Assembly (NCBI RefSeq): GCF_900009265.2
Contig: NZ_LR735021.1
Location: forward strand, 188,436-252,435
Reading direction: 5' to 3'
Length of the DNA: 64,000 bases
From: Planktothrix paucivesiculata PCC 9631
GTDB taxonomy: Bacteria; Cyanobacteriota; Cyanobacteriia; Cyanobacteriales; Microcoleaceae
Shown here: positions 8,301 to 19,300 of the stretch, in pieces
Position numbering within the stretch: position 1 is the first letter of the stretch
How the letters are laid out: each line of letters opens with the position of its first letter
Translations under genes and position numbers: made by a program
The notes under the pieces: generated by a model
The model's input: the letters and a program-made list of their open reading frames with translations, nothing else
Database searches by the model: none
What the model was told of the DNA's origin: nothing

Positions 8301-8910
8301 GATGGGTTTGTAACCAGTACAGGAGTCGTTCGGGTTTAGCTTGGATATCTTGCTGGTTAGAAAGGAAAGGCACCAGTTCAGACAATAAGGTATCTAAGAG
8401 AGGGGCGTTACGGAGCGATCGCCAAATCAAAAATTGAAATTGTTCTTGTAAGAGTTGAGCGACTTTAGCCGCTAAGGTACTTTTACCAATTCCCCCCATT
8501 CCCACGAGGGCAATGAGTCGGCAGCGATCTTGTATTATCCATTGGGTCAGGGTTTCAATCTCTTCACCTCGACCTTGGAAGTTGGAAACATCGAGCGCCT
8601 CACCCCAATCAATTGAACGTTGGACTTGAGGTTGGGGGATAGCCGTCGGGGTATCAAAGTGAGTAATAATGCCGCGCAGATTGGTTTTGTTGACTTTGCG
8701 GCCTAGTGCCTCACTGAGAAGTTTCCAAAATTTGGGGCCAATGTCCCGTTGGAGATAGTTGATGGAATAGCCTGAGCGCTCGGCAATGCGATCGTAGGTT
8801 AAGTTGTTCCAGGCACCGAACAGAAGAGCCACTTCAACCTCAGTGAGTGTTCTAGCAATTCTGGGAGCGATCGCACCTTTGACCACTTCCAATGCCTGCT
8901 CAAATTCCAT
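5368..8910 (-). CDS. NLR-like STAND protein: HTH / NB-ARC / pentapeptide / 14 WD40 repeats
   Basis: This 1180-residue signalling NTPase starts with a helix-turn-helix domain of the vWA-MoxR-associated (vMAP) type (about 1-85: LTEVEVALLFGAWNNLTYDRIAERSGYS). An NB-ARC/AAA domain follows, with Walker A GMGGIGKST at about 137-145 and Walker B CLVILDN near 205-211. A helical region and a short pentapeptide-like segment (LKIRHADLRGATLQDINFQSA, about 525-545) come next. From about 555 to the end lie 14 WD40 units ending LHIW, IQVWD, IMVWD and so on, enough for two seven-bladed propellers. This STAND design senses a ligand through WD40 repeats and oligomerises through NB-ARC. No effector domain other than the HTH is seen. 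Possible roles are transcriptional control or conflict response. Confidence 0.88.
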   Translation of the reverse strand: MEFEQALEVVKGAIAPRIARTLTEVEVALLFGAWNNLTYDRIAERSGYSINYLQRDIGPKFWKLLSEALGRKVNKTNLRGIITHFDTPTAIPQPQVQRSIDWGEALDVSNFQGRGEEIETLTQWIIQDRCRLIALVGMGGIGKSTLAAKVAQLLQEQFQFLIWRSLRNAPLLDTLLSELVPFLSNQQDIQAKPERLLYWLQTHRCLVILDNQETILQAGNCAGYYQPDFTDYGELLQLLGEASHQSCIVLTSREKSAQVAISEDLNGAVRSLCLSGSWETSLALMDSKQLIGTDAEKRRLCKLYCCNPLALKIVAASIQSLFEGNINSFLQENILVFNGIHRLLNRQFERLSPIEQTIMYWLAINREWTTIAELQDDIVPPISRATLLESLESLTRRSLIEKRSGEYTLQPVVMEYVTDGLIQQLVTELLTVKFSYFHRYALIKTTVLDYIRDSQVRLILQPLIQKLQDSLYNSETLEQHLQSILTALRHCSTPFLSYGVGNLINLCRHLQIDLTGWDFSHLKIRHADLRGATLQDINFQSAHFAQSLFTQLFTGGAWVKFSPDGRRFAVGDNNGGLHIWQFKPMQPLMTIQAGRGWIKAGDWSVDGTMIVCCAEHRIQVWDTRTGQCLREFQGYTKWVFSLAWSPDGQKLACGGQDPLIMVWDAATGTCLTRLGPSKLTNQSCWVHDVAWLANGTILAGAYTDHTIKLWDVTKGDCIRVIPAHEYWVLSLALHPNGKVLASSGYDKTVKLWDWQTGECLQATTTQDCIYRVEWSPDGHRLAGGSLAQILPLWDSSLNCLHVFQGEQSLVWAIDWSRDGSTLVSVSFDQVIKFWNYETGDCFKTLRGYSNSCWYVRWSKDGVRLLSSNTNYTVQLWDSQTGECLRVFQGHTKEVLSVAWSPDERLIVSGSADATVRIWEVQTGRCLKVLSGHENWVRSVAWRRDGSYVISGGNDQTVRIWDAYSGECLLTLSGHQNQVMSVVEFPVGNRVASGSADGTIRLWDLSQGVCERVIEANHPIHSIALSPDGKTLVSGDYDGNVQLWDVASGACLRTLQSPATGHIYSVAWNVDGYQVASASTDTSVRIWDVRTGECEQVIEGKNHAWSVDWNPVKPLLAIAFLEQPIQLWDIQTYKLIQTLKSILPYEGMNITGVTGISEGQKTTLKALGAIQEGVDEECWYR

Positions 8911-9102
8911 AGATTTTTTAGCTTTGAGAAAATATCAATCTAACTTAAACCATACTTTCCATACTTGACAACTCCATACTTTCCTGTAAAGACGGCATCG
9001 GGGAGTTGGGATAGATTATTGATTACATGGGTGGTAGCCCTGATTTTATGAACAATATTTTAGCTAGTTTGTAAGAATCTGATAAAAACGAAAGGTAAAA
9101 CT

Positions 9103-12100
9103 ATGTTGCTCTCTAATTCCTCCATTCAAAAAACGAACCATTACATCAATTGCATTACCCACGAGGGAAAAGTAGTGCTGTTTGGCACTGCTCCTGATGG
9201 AAAAATTTACTACACAGTCAAGCGAGATGGATATGAGGATAACCCTGATTATGACAATAACGGTTGGGAGAATTGGTCACAGTTAGAATTCCCCAATGAA
9301 GATCCAGATTCCTCAGTTGTAGAAAAGGAAAGAAAAGAATTAACTCGCCAAGATTTTCCGAATAGCTTTATTTTGCAATCCCGCTACAGAACTAACGAAG
9401 AATCTGCTGTTGCTCCAGTTCAACTGGTATCTGGATTGGGTCACATCTATGTTTTCCGGCAGTCTAAAACGAATACATTGCTGGTAGATCGCTTCGTGTT
9501 AGATGGCATGACCAATACACTTAATCGCAAATTGGAAGTCCGCTATCAGCAGAGTCGAAAGAAATATGAGCCTTTTAAGGCTAACAAAAATAGCCAAGGG
9601 ATAGGTATATCCAGCTTCGATTCTCTGAATTTTCAGGATAAGGATAAAAAGAAATTCTATGAACCGACTACAGAAATCAGCATCGTAAATAATTTGTTCA
9701 ATGGCTGGTTTTCGGTAGTTTTGTTGCCAACTAACGAACTTGATAAGTACCGTTGGCATATTTTTGCGTATAACCGCGATACAAAGAAAGTTGAGATCAT
9801 CTCAATTCTTGCTTCTGAAGAGGGTTTGTTTGATGTCAAAGACTCTACCGTATTCGATCCAAAACCCGGAGAACCCAGTGTTTTACTACCTCGTAGAATT
9901 CCAGGAATTATCCGTCGTAGCTTGGAATTAAATGACGATAAAGGTAAAATATTAAAGATAGTTAATGGGCTGTCGGCTACGAAATATGATGTGCAGTCTG
10001 AGATTCTCACTCAAGATAATCAAACTCAACTGATCAAAGATGCTACGAAAATCATGCTGGTTATTCCTACAGATCAAGGGAATACAGTAGCATTAAGTTT
10101 TGCCGCTGCAAAAGATGGAACTCTATCGCAAATTTCTGAAGATGAAAACTCTCAGATATTGCGAAGCAATAATCGCTATGTTTTACTGCCTTTGAATACC
10201 TTGGATGAAATAAAAGCAATTGGAGATAGCACTCCACCTGCTACAGGCACAATCGCTGGTATGGCGAGAACTGAGGGCGATCGCATCCAAATCACTTCAG
10301 CCCAAGCGGTTACATTAAATCCAGGAGATAATGTCAAAATTCAAGGGACAACCCACTATAACGGGTATCACGTTGTTCAGAAAATCAATGATAATACCTT
10401 TGAAATTGAGGCCAAATGGGTTGATGGCAACAGTGAAAACTGGCAGGTGGGAACTTGGGAAGAGCTTCCATCCGAACAAAGTGGTTTAGTTTTTGATGGC
10501 ATCATTACCGCCTTTGAGCGCACAGTCGAAGGGAAGTTAATGATTACCAGCCCCAATCATGGACTCGATAGTGGGGATGGAGTCCAAATCTCAGGTACCC
10601 AGGGCTATGATGACACATATCCCGTGACTGAGGTTGATAGCAATCGGTTTACCCTGGATGTCAAATGGCAACCGGGAGCCGCCGCTAACGTTAAACTCGA
10701 ATCTCGCAAGCAACGGGGTATTAACTTTGATGGCATAGGAGACTATATTGAGATTCCAGCCCTCAGTGAGTTAAAACCGCCATCTCCAGACTATTCTTTT
10801 GGTGAAACCTACTCGGTTTGGATTTATTTGTCGAACAACGGAACTGGAGAACAATTAATTGTTGGCGAAAAAGGTCAACTAATGCAGTTGGCACTCAACA
10901 ATAATCAGGCAATCCTGAGAGTTTCTTTCAGCGATGGTTTTCGCCAAATTGAAGATCCACTTCCTGTAACCACAAACCAATGGGTGCATTATGCAGGCAT
11001 TTTTTCATGCGAACAGAAAACAACTGACGATCAGAAAACAACAGAAACTAATTTAATTCTGTGTCGAAATGGGGAGCAAGTTGCCAAGCAAGTAGTCTCG
11101 GCAACCCCTGAAAGCAAACCTCAAGCTCAAGATAGCGGAGGAAGCAGTAATGCAAATAAAAATAAATGGCAGCCTGAATTTCTGATTGGAGGCACAGCCA
11201 AATCTAACTATTTCACTGGGAAAATTTCCGATGTCCAGGTGTGGAACCATGCCCGTCAACCCAAAGAAGTTCAAGATAGTATGTATCTGCGACTGACGGG
11301 TAAGGAAGTTGGTTTAGTTGGGTATTGGCGACTTGGAGCCATTGTAGAAGGCGACAAACGGGAAGTGGTCGATTTTTCTGTCTTTGATAACAATGGCATC
11401 GTGTATGGTGACGCATTTGTTAGCGCTGTTACCCTTGCTCGCAAGCTCAAGGACAATAAAACCCTAATCGTTCAGTACACTAATGATGAAATGTTTGCTG
11501 TGACCCAACGGGCGACCTATATAGAGAGCTTTGAGTTTAAGTTGGATCAGCTTATCGATCCTAATAACATTGATGGAAAGGGAAATAAAGTCTTTAAACT
11601 TTCCTATTGGGGCAAAGCCAATCGAGACTCAGAAAAGCAAGAGAACTTCTTACCAGAAAACTCCATACTTGAAGACCTTAAGAATGGTTGGTATCAAGCT
11701 TCAGCACGTTTCACTATTCCTGATGGGGTAAAGATGGTTCGTTCTTTTGGGCTTGTTGATGTCAAAGGTGATAATTGGACAAAACTTGAAATTCGCAAGC
11801 ATCGGATTCAGTTAGTATCTGATGCAATTACAGAAGCCCAATACAGTGACGAAGTTAAGTTACAAACTCTAGTAAACCAACAATCAGCAGCCCAACAAAA
11901 CTTACAAATATTAGCGCGATATGAGCAAGAAGAGGGGATTTTGCTGCTTCGCAAGTGGGAGTTAGAACAAGCAAATAAACCCGACAGAAAGATTAATTTA
12001 GAAAAGAAAATAAGTGAGCTTAAGAGGGAGGTTGAGCAATGCCAAAAATCTTACGATGATGCGAAAGCAAACATTCAAAATTACTGGTATAAAATCGTTG

Positions 12101-15100
12101 CTAAACACAGCGGGAAAGTTCTGGATGTAGATGGTGCTAAGAAGGAAGATGCAAATGTTCATCAATGGACATGGGTGAATGGAGATAACCAAAAATGGCA
12201 ATTTGTGTCAGTAGAGGGGGGATACTATGAAATTGTTGCCAAACATAGTGGCAAGGTTCTAGATGTATCTGCGGCAAAGAAAGATAATAATAGAAATGTC
12301 CAGGTGTGCAATCGGTTCAATGTAGATAACCAAAAATGGAAGCTTGAGGGGTTGGGAGGCAACTGCTATAAAGTTATTGCCAAACACAGTGGCAAGGTTC
12401 TGGATGTATCAGGAAAATCCACGAGCGATGGAGGGAATGTCCAGCAGTATGAATGGCAAGCCAAAGATCCCCAAGGTCAAGAATGGTTGATTGATAAGCT
12501 AGATGAATATCCGAATGATGCAATTAAAAAGGCGAACGAGGCACTACAAAGCAAAAACAGTGAACTTCTCAAAGCTCAAATAGAATTAAGTGATTTCAAT
12601 GATGCCAGCGATCTATTGAATATTGTGAACCAACGACTCACTATTATTCAGAACGAGATTAAGAAATTAAATCTGAAAGAGATTGGTGGTCAATCAAAAC
12701 CCATGATAATGACCGTTCTGGCAACTGATCGCCGGAAATTGATAACTCAAGGCGCATTATTGGACTTTGTTCGTCCTACCAGCCGATTAACTGCTCTTGA
12801 AACCTGTGAAGGTAATGTCCAACTGACCTACTTTGATAATCAAGGCAAAATGCGGCAAACCATCTTTGACGCTACCACTGACAGTCGTAATGCCTCATTT
12901 GAACAGTGGATTCCTGATCAGCTACCTCTTTGTTTAAAACTTTCTGGGAGTGGTTCTATTAATTGCGGTAAAATTGCCCTTGACAACCGGAGTTTTACGA
13001 TTGAGTTTTGGGCAAAACGGGATCAGCTTGGGAAAAGCTTCCTTCTTAGCCAAGGTAAGGAAGAAAAAAATAAAGCCTTACACATCGGCTTCCGCGAGAA
13101 TGGAAAGTTTACGTTTGCTTTTTACGGCAACGATCTCGACACAGACAAAGATTATAACGATTTTGAGTGGCATCACTGGTGTTGTGTTTATGACATTCAA
13201 ACGGATGCAAAAAATGTAAAAACTACTAGAACACGAGCGATTTACCGAGACGGAGAAGAAGTCGTCAAGCAAAACACTGAAAATGATCACGAAGAAGAAG
13301 TCGCCAAGCAAAACACTAAAGATTATCAAGGTTCAGGTGATTTAATACTAGGACAATACATAAATTCACAGTATCCTTTTGTAGGAAGACTTGTAGAAGT
13401 TAGAATTTGGGAAATTGCCCTGAGTGCAGAAGAGGTTGCAGTCAATAGTAAAGTCCGGCTCAGTGGCAATGAACCTGGGTTAGTCGCATATTATCCTCTG
13501 AATGAATTAGATAAAATCCGAGATCTGACTGGAAAACAAGCTGATGGAAACATTCAAGGTACTCCGAGTTGGATTGGATGTACCGCACCGATTGGTAAAT
13601 TTAAGCATTCAGTTTTAAGATTAGATGGTGTCGATGATTATTTAAAAGTTCCCAATTCAGATGAGCTTGATTTTGCTACAAACCAAAATTTTACGGTTGA
13701 ATCATGGATAAAAGCAGATTTGATTCAGCAAGATAAAAGCAATAAGGACAACGATATCATTGAAAAATGGGAAGGAAACCAGGGATATCCCTACGTTATC
13801 AGGTATCTTCCAGACAGTGGGCAGATTTTAGCTGGTCGATATGACGGCACTAAAGGAGTTGCTATTACTTCGGCTGTAAGCATTAATGATGGACAGTTTC
13901 ATCATGTTTCTTTTGTAAAAGAAGGAAATAAGCTATTCCTTTACATTAATGGTAAGATTGCTAACGGTGGCAGTAAAACAGATACACTTACTGCTAATAC
14001 CAAGAATGGCTCTCCGCTCTATTTAGGTTGCAGAGGCGGGAATACGAAAAATTTCTTTACTGGTCAAATTTCAGAACTCCGTATCTGGAACAAAGCTCGC
14101 ACTGAGCAAGAAATTCAGGCTAATATGCACAAGCGGCTAACGGGAACAGAATCAGGACTTGTTGGATATTGGCCACTTAATGAGATTGATAGAACACAAG
14201 TATTAGACCTTAAAGGTACTAATCCTGGCACAGTCGAGGGTCCTGTGATAACCCAAGACTATACTCTGCCAATTGGTGAAGATGCACTGATTAGCTGTGA
14301 ATACAGCACGATTGGGTTAGATGCTGATCAGAAAAAATCTGCTATGATGCGGCGTTTCTTTGCTTATCCTAGTATTGCTGGGGTCAACCTATTACCCGAT
14401 AAACGAATTGAAACCTTAGAAATGGCATGGATTGGGAATGCTCAGATTAATCCTACCTTGTTGGGCTATATTGAAGGTGCGCCACCTATACCAAGCGAAA
14501 ACCTAACTATAGAGGATAACTACAACGCAGCGACTTCCGTAGAACTTGTGTCATCTGAGGATGTTGCCTATAGCTGGAACCGCGAACAGGAAGCAGGATT
14601 AGGTGCAACAAGCTCTCTCTTTATGGGAGTGGATCAAAAAGTCACCGTTTCAGCGGGAGTTGGAGCGGAAGTTGGTGAGACAGCCTTAGAGACAAGAGTA
14701 GGATTTCAAGGAAACTTATCTTCAAAATACAGCTTTCTCAACAGTAGCAATGTTTCATCATCATCTGGTTTAAACATTACTAATAAGCTAAGTTTAGTCG
14801 GCACTCAGGAAAAGCAGCCTAAATTCAACCAACTCGGTAGCCGTTTTATTCCTAAAAATGTTGGCTATGCGGTAGTCGTGTCGGGTTTGGCAGATGTTTT
14901 CATTCTGCGTCTAAGCCGTAGTCAAAAAGTCGTGGGTACTCAAATTTTACCTAATGAAAATATTCCTTTAGATGTGAATACCATTACGTTCTTGATCAAT
15001 CCTGCCTACACCATGAATGGCAGTCTGGACGGAATGACTGGCAGCAAGGCAACGAGCGAACGATTCTTCCAGCAGGTTTCAGAGAAGCGAGCGCAATATG

Positions 15101-16149
15101 GTTCTCTCTATCCAGCCAGCTATTTCCGTTTGCTAGAAGCCTATGATTTGAAAAAACAAATTGACTATCGAGATCAACAACGCAAGTCTTACTTTGAGCA
15201 ATTTAATTCACGACTTGTCGATGAGGCTTCTTTAGACAGGGAAGTAAATAATTCAAACTACAACACAGGTGAGACGAATCTTGGCAAAGAAGATGAAACT
15301 AAAAAACTCGATCAAGAGATCAAAACTCTGGAAAAAGAAATAGAAAATCTTGAAGCAAAAGTTTCTTTGTCACCAGAAGACCAAAAGAAATTGGATCAAA
15401 AAGGAAAAGAACTAGACCAAAAGCAGAAGCAAAAAGAAGCAGCCTTACAAGATAAGATTAGAGACTTAGAAGACTTGAGATCCTCTACAAAAGAAAATTC
15501 AGCAGCAGACGACAAAAAGAAAGAAATTAACTCTCGATTTAACGATGCTTCCCAACAAATTCATGCAACAGAAAGCTTGGCGGGTTGGCAAAAAAAGATG
15601 GAAAATATTCAACTTCTTGCGGGTAAACGTAACATCGTTAATGCCTATGTGTGGGATGCGGATGGAGGCTTCTACTCTGAAAGCCAGCAGTTTAGCAATT
15701 CCATTGAACATACAATTGGAGGCTCGTTTAATTTAGAGACAGCGGTTGGAGGTCAAGGTGTCCTCAAGGTGTTTGGAGTGGGTTCTGAGTTACAAGCACA
15801 GGCGACGGTTCACATGACCCAAACAATGACTAAAACCGTAAGTCAAAGTAAGGGCTTTGCCCTAAATGTCGATATTAGTGGAGTCGAAAGCCGAGGTATT
15901 ACCGATTATAAAGATCGCCCCATATTACCTGGTGAAAAAGTTGATCGCTATCGCTTTATGAGCTTCTACCTTGAAGGTAGCACCAATAATTTCAATGATT
16001 TCTTTGCCTATGTGGTCGATCCCGAATGGTTAGCTAGTAATGATGAAGAAGCTCGTGCCTTGCGTCAAACGGCGACTGGTTCACCCAATAAGACTTGGCG
16101 GATTTTGCATCGGGTCACTTATGTGGAACGTCCAGCTTTAATGAGTTAG
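9103..16149 (+). CDS. giant LamG / ricin-lectin protein with possible pore-forming C-terminus
   Basis: This 2348-residue protein has no recognisable signal peptide. Approximate order: strand-rich N-terminal region (1-380); two related ~60-residue modules (about 383-445 and 466-527, sharing ITSxxxxxLxxGDxVxIxGT); LamG jellyroll 1 (about 540-760); coiled coil; ricin-type beta-trefoil with three KHSGKVLDV repeats and QKW motifs (about 994-1133); LamG 2 (about 1275-1480); LamG 3 (about 1503-1720). Then comes a Ser/Thr-rich amphipathic strand region (about 1800-1960), a Lys/Glu-rich coiled coil (about 2050-2160), and another alternating strand region (TVHMTQTMTKTVSQSKGFAL, about 2240). LamG and ricin domains bind glycans. 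The strand pattern resembles aerolysin/MACPF-like toxins, which is inference only. It ends 206 bp before the lipid operon, with no proven link. Confidence 0.75.
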   Translation: MLLSNSSIQKTNHYINCITHEGKVVLFGTAPDGKIYYTVKRDGYEDNPDYDNNGWENWSQLEFPNEDPDSSVVEKERKELTRQDFPNSFILQSRYRTNEESAVAPVQLVSGLGHIYVFRQSKTNTLLVDRFVLDGMTNTLNRKLEVRYQQSRKKYEPFKANKNSQGIGISSFDSLNFQDKDKKKFYEPTTEISIVNNLFNGWFSVVLLPTNELDKYRWHIFAYNRDTKKVEIISILASEEGLFDVKDSTVFDPKPGEPSVLLPRRIPGIIRRSLELNDDKGKILKIVNGLSATKYDVQSEILTQDNQTQLIKDATKIMLVIPTDQGNTVALSFAAAKDGTLSQISEDENSQILRSNNRYVLLPLNTLDEIKAIGDSTPPATGTIAGMARTEGDRIQITSAQAVTLNPGDNVKIQGTTHYNGYHVVQKINDNTFEIEAKWVDGNSENWQVGTWEELPSEQSGLVFDGIITAFERTVEGKLMITSPNHGLDSGDGVQISGTQGYDDTYPVTEVDSNRFTLDVKWQPGAAANVKLESRKQRGINFDGIGDYIEIPALSELKPPSPDYSFGETYSVWIYLSNNGTGEQLIVGEKGQLMQLALNNNQAILRVSFSDGFRQIEDPLPVTTNQWVHYAGIFSCEQKTTDDQKTTETNLILCRNGEQVAKQVVSATPESKPQAQDSGGSSNANKNKWQPEFLIGGTAKSNYFTGKISDVQVWNHARQPKEVQDSMYLRLTGKEVGLVGYWRLGAIVEGDKREVVDFSVFDNNGIVYGDAFVSAVTLARKLKDNKTLIVQYTNDEMFAVTQRATYIESFEFKLDQLIDPNNIDGKGNKVFKLSYWGKANRDSEKQENFLPENSILEDLKNGWYQASARFTIPDGVKMVRSFGLVDVKGDNWTKLEIRKHRIQLVSDAITEAQYSDEVKLQTLVNQQSAAQQNLQILARYEQEEGILLLRKWELEQANKPDRKINLEKKISELKREVEQCQKSYDDAKANIQNYWYKIVAKHSGKVLDVDGAKKEDANVHQWTWVNGDNQKWQFVSVEGGYYEIVAKHSGKVLDVSAAKKDNNRNVQVCNRFNVDNQKWKLEGLGGNCYKVIAKHSGKVLDVSGKSTSDGGNVQQYEWQAKDPQGQEWLIDKLDEYPNDAIKKANEALQSKNSELLKAQIELSDFNDASDLLNIVNQRLTIIQNEIKKLNLKEIGGQSKPMIMTVLATDRRKLITQGALLDFVRPTSRLTALETCEGNVQLTYFDNQGKMRQTIFDATTDSRNASFEQWIPDQLPLCLKLSGSGSINCGKIALDNRSFTIEFWAKRDQLGKSFLLSQGKEEKNKALHIGFRENGKFTFAFYGNDLDTDKDYNDFEWHHWCCVYDIQTDAKNVKTTRTRAIYRDGEEVVKQNTENDHEEEVAKQNTKDYQGSGDLILGQYINSQYPFVGRLVEVRIWEIALSAEEVAVNSKVRLSGNEPGLVAYYPLNELDKIRDLTGKQADGNIQGTPSWIGCTAPIGKFKHSVLRLDGVDDYLKVPNSDELDFATNQNFTVESWIKADLIQQDKSNKDNDIIEKWEGNQGYPYVIRYLPDSGQILAGRYDGTKGVAITSAVSINDGQFHHVSFVKEGNKLFLYINGKIANGGSKTDTLTANTKNGSPLYLGCRGGNTKNFFTGQISELRIWNKARTEQEIQANMHKRLTGTESGLVGYWPLNEIDRTQVLDLKGTNPGTVEGPVITQDYTLPIGEDALISCEYSTIGLDADQKKSAMMRRFFAYPSIAGVNLLPDKRIETLEMAWIGNAQINPTLLGYIEGAPPIPSENLTIEDNYNAATSVELVSSEDVAYSWNREQEAGLGATSSLFMGVDQKVTVSAGVGAEVGETALETRVGFQGNLSSKYSFLNSSNVSSSSGLNITNKLSLVGTQEKQPKFNQLGSRFIPKNVGYAVVVSGLADVFILRLSRSQKVVGTQILPNENIPLDVNTITFLINPAYTMNGSLDGMTGSKATSERFFQQVSEKRAQYGSLYPASYFRLLEAYDLKKQIDYRDQQRKSYFEQFNSRLVDEASLDREVNNSNYNTGETNLGKEDETKKLDQEIKTLEKEIENLEAKVSLSPEDQKKLDQKGKELDQKQKQKEAALQDKIRDLEDLRSSTKENSAADDKKKEINSRFNDASQQIHATESLAGWQKKMENIQLLAGKRNIVNAYVWDADGGFYSESQQFSNSIEHTIGGSFNLETAVGGQGVLKVFGVGSELQAQATVHMTQTMTKTVSQSKGFALNVDISGVESRGITDYKDRPILPGEKVDRYRFMSFYLEGSTNNFNDFFAYVVDPEWLASNDEEARALRQTATGSPNKTWRILHRVTYVERPALMS

Positions 16150-16355
16150 GAAAAGTTACTGCAAAGTAAGTAAACTGCATTTGAGCATTAAGTGCGATCG
16201 CCCAACTTCACAGCCTAATTCAGTCAACATGGGTCGATTGAAGAGCGTGAATAGGGCGATCGCTTCTATCCATTAACCTCCAAAAAGTTGCTCCAGTCAT
16301 CGAGCAAATTGAAATGAGAAGGGGGGTCAGCTTATAAATCTCTGGGTAAAGATGT

Positions 16356-19300
16356 ATGAAAATTACAAATTTTATTGATATTATTCAATTGAGAGCTTTA
16401 ATTGAGCCAGATAAAACCTCTTTTATTTTTCTGCAAGACGGAGAAAGAGAAGCCACCAAACTTACCTATAAAGAATTAGAGCAACAAGTAAAAGCGATCG
16501 CATCTCAACTGCAAAAGATCGCCAATCCTGGGGATCGAGCTTTACTTCTCTACCCACCAGGACTTGATTTTATTACAGCCTTTCTTGCTTGTTTATATAC
16601 TGGAGTAATTGCAGTTCCAGCCTATCCACCCCGACGAAATCAACATCAGTCTAGGTTAGAAGCAATCATTGCAGATGCTCAACCGCTAGTTGTTCTAACT
16701 ACAACTGATTTGTTAGCAAATATTAGCAATCAAATAAGCCAAAATCAGCAATTCTCAAACTTGCAATGTATCGCTACTAATAATCTGCTGAGTAGTGAAA
16801 ATTTTACTCCTTATCAAGCTACTTCAGATACCCTGGCTTTTTTACAATACACTTCAGGATCTACAGGTACGCCAAAAGGTGTAATGGTTACACATGGCAA
16901 TTTATTGCATAACAGTAAACTAATCCAGACTTGTTTTCAAAACACACCAGATAGTTTAGGAGTGTCTTGGTTGCCACCTTATCATGATATGGGATTGATT
17001 GGTGGAGTGCTACAACCGTTATATGTTGGTGGGTCTATGATTTTAATGTCACCATTAGCATTTATCCAAAAACCTTGGCGTTGGCTACAAGCTATTTCTC
17101 GCTACAAAGGCACTACCAGTGGTGGGCCAAATTTTGCTTATGAATTATGTATTAAAAAAATTACGCCAGACCAAAAAGCACAACTTGATCTTAGTTCTTG
17201 GGAGGTCGCTTTTAATGGCGCAGAACCGATTCGTGCAGAAACGCTGGAACAGTTTACGGCAGCTTTTAAGTCTTGTGGTTTTCGGCGCGAAGCATTTTAT
17301 CCCTGCTATGGTATGGCGGAAGCAACTTTATTAGTTTCTGGAGGGTTGAAAACATCTCCACCGATTGTTTCTCAACTTGATGACATAACAGGGCAAAACC
17401 AAGGAGTTCCAAATGCTAATATTTCAGTAAATGTCCATAAAATTGTTAGTTCTGGTCAGACAGGAGTAGACCAAAAAATAACGATTGTTGACCCTAAATT
17501 ATTAACTCCATGTTCTGAAGAGCAAGTAGGAGAGATTTGGGTATCAGGGCCAAGTGTAGCCAAAGGATATTGGCAGAAATTAGAGGAAACAGACAAAACT
17601 TTTAATGCTTATCTAGGAGATGAAGGGCCTTTTTTAAGAACTGGAGATTTAGGAATTTTGCACAATGGGGAACTTTATGTTACAGGTCGCCTAAAAGACC
17701 TAATTATTATTAGAGGCAAAAATTATTATCCTCAAGACATAGAATTAACGGTAGAAGAAAGTCACCAATCTATAAACAAACCTAATGCTTGTGCGGTTTT
17801 TGCCAGTGAAATTAATGGTGAAGAAAGCATAGTTATTGTAGCTGAATTAGAACGAGGTTATCGAGGATCAAATACGAATTTGAGTGTAGAGAATCTTGAG
17901 CAAGAAACGCCACTAGCTTCATCAAAAGTTGAACTAGAAGCCGTGTTTAGTAGCATTAGACAAGCGGTAGCTAGAGAACACGATCTGCAAGTTTATGCAA
18001 TTTTACTGGTTAAAGTTGGGAGTATTCCTAAAACTTCTAGCGGTAAAATTAAACGCCATGCTTGTCGGGATAGATTTCTGGCAGGAACATTGAAAATATT
18101 GGGAGATTCTTATTTGCAATGCACTCAAAAACCAGCAATTCTTAATAATTCTAATGAAATAGATAATTATCAACTCAAACTAGACCAAGCTGATTTAGAC
18201 CCAACCAAAGCTGATAGTGACCTTCTAATTCAGTGGTTGCGCTCCTATGCTCAAGAGCGAATCAATTCTTTTATTATTGATGAACGTCGTTGTATTCCCC
18301 CTTATATAGTCTTGGATTTCGGTAATCAAGGACTTTTAGGGATGCAAGTACCAAAGCAATATGGAGGAATTGCCCTAAGTAACGTTAGTACCATGCGAAT
18401 TTTGGAGCAGTTAGGGGCAATTGACTCTACTTTGGCGTTATTCACTGGTCTGAACAATGTTTTAGGTATTCGCCCTATTCTCAATTATGCCACTAATGAA
18501 GTACGCGATCGCATCCTACCGATCCTTGCCACTGGTAGAGAACTAGCAGCTTTTGCCCTCACAGAATCAGGTGCCGGGTCTAATCCTCAAGCCATTTCTG
18601 CTCAAGCCATACCAACGAATCACGGGGGTTGGCAATTATATGGCACAAAAATTTGGAGTGGTGCAGCAGCTTGGGCAGGTGTAATTAATGTATTTGTGCA
18701 AAATGTTGATCAAAAAGGTAAACCCAAGGGTATCAGTGCATTCGTAGTGAGACAGGGCAGTAAAAACCTCCGTCAAGGGCCAGAAGCCCTGACAATGGGG
18801 ATGCGGGGGATGATTCAAAACACCATCTATTTAGAGGGCGTCCCTGTAGAACCAGAACATTTGTTAGGTCAGCCAGGAATGGGGATGGAAGTTGCTCAAG
18901 ACGCGATGATGTACGGGCGCTTGAGTATTGCTGCTGCTTGTGTAGGCGGAATGAAACGTTGCGCTCAGTTAATGGTACGCTATGCTGAACGCCGATCTAT
19001 TTCTACTGGACGGCTTTTAGATAATCCTGTAACTTTAAAGCGCCTAACAGATTTAACGGCAGCAACGGCGGCAGTTGAATCTTTGGTTTATCGCATAGCT
19101 ACTCTACTAGACTTGGGGTATCCCGTTCCCGTAGAAGCTTACACAGCTTGCAAAACCTCTGCACCAGAATTTTTCTGGCAAGCGGCTGACCATCTAGTAC
19201 AACTACTAGGGGGACGTGGCTATATTGAGACGAATATTGCACCCCAGATTTTACGAGATGCTAGGATTTTAAGGATTTTTGAAGGGCCAACAGAAACGCT

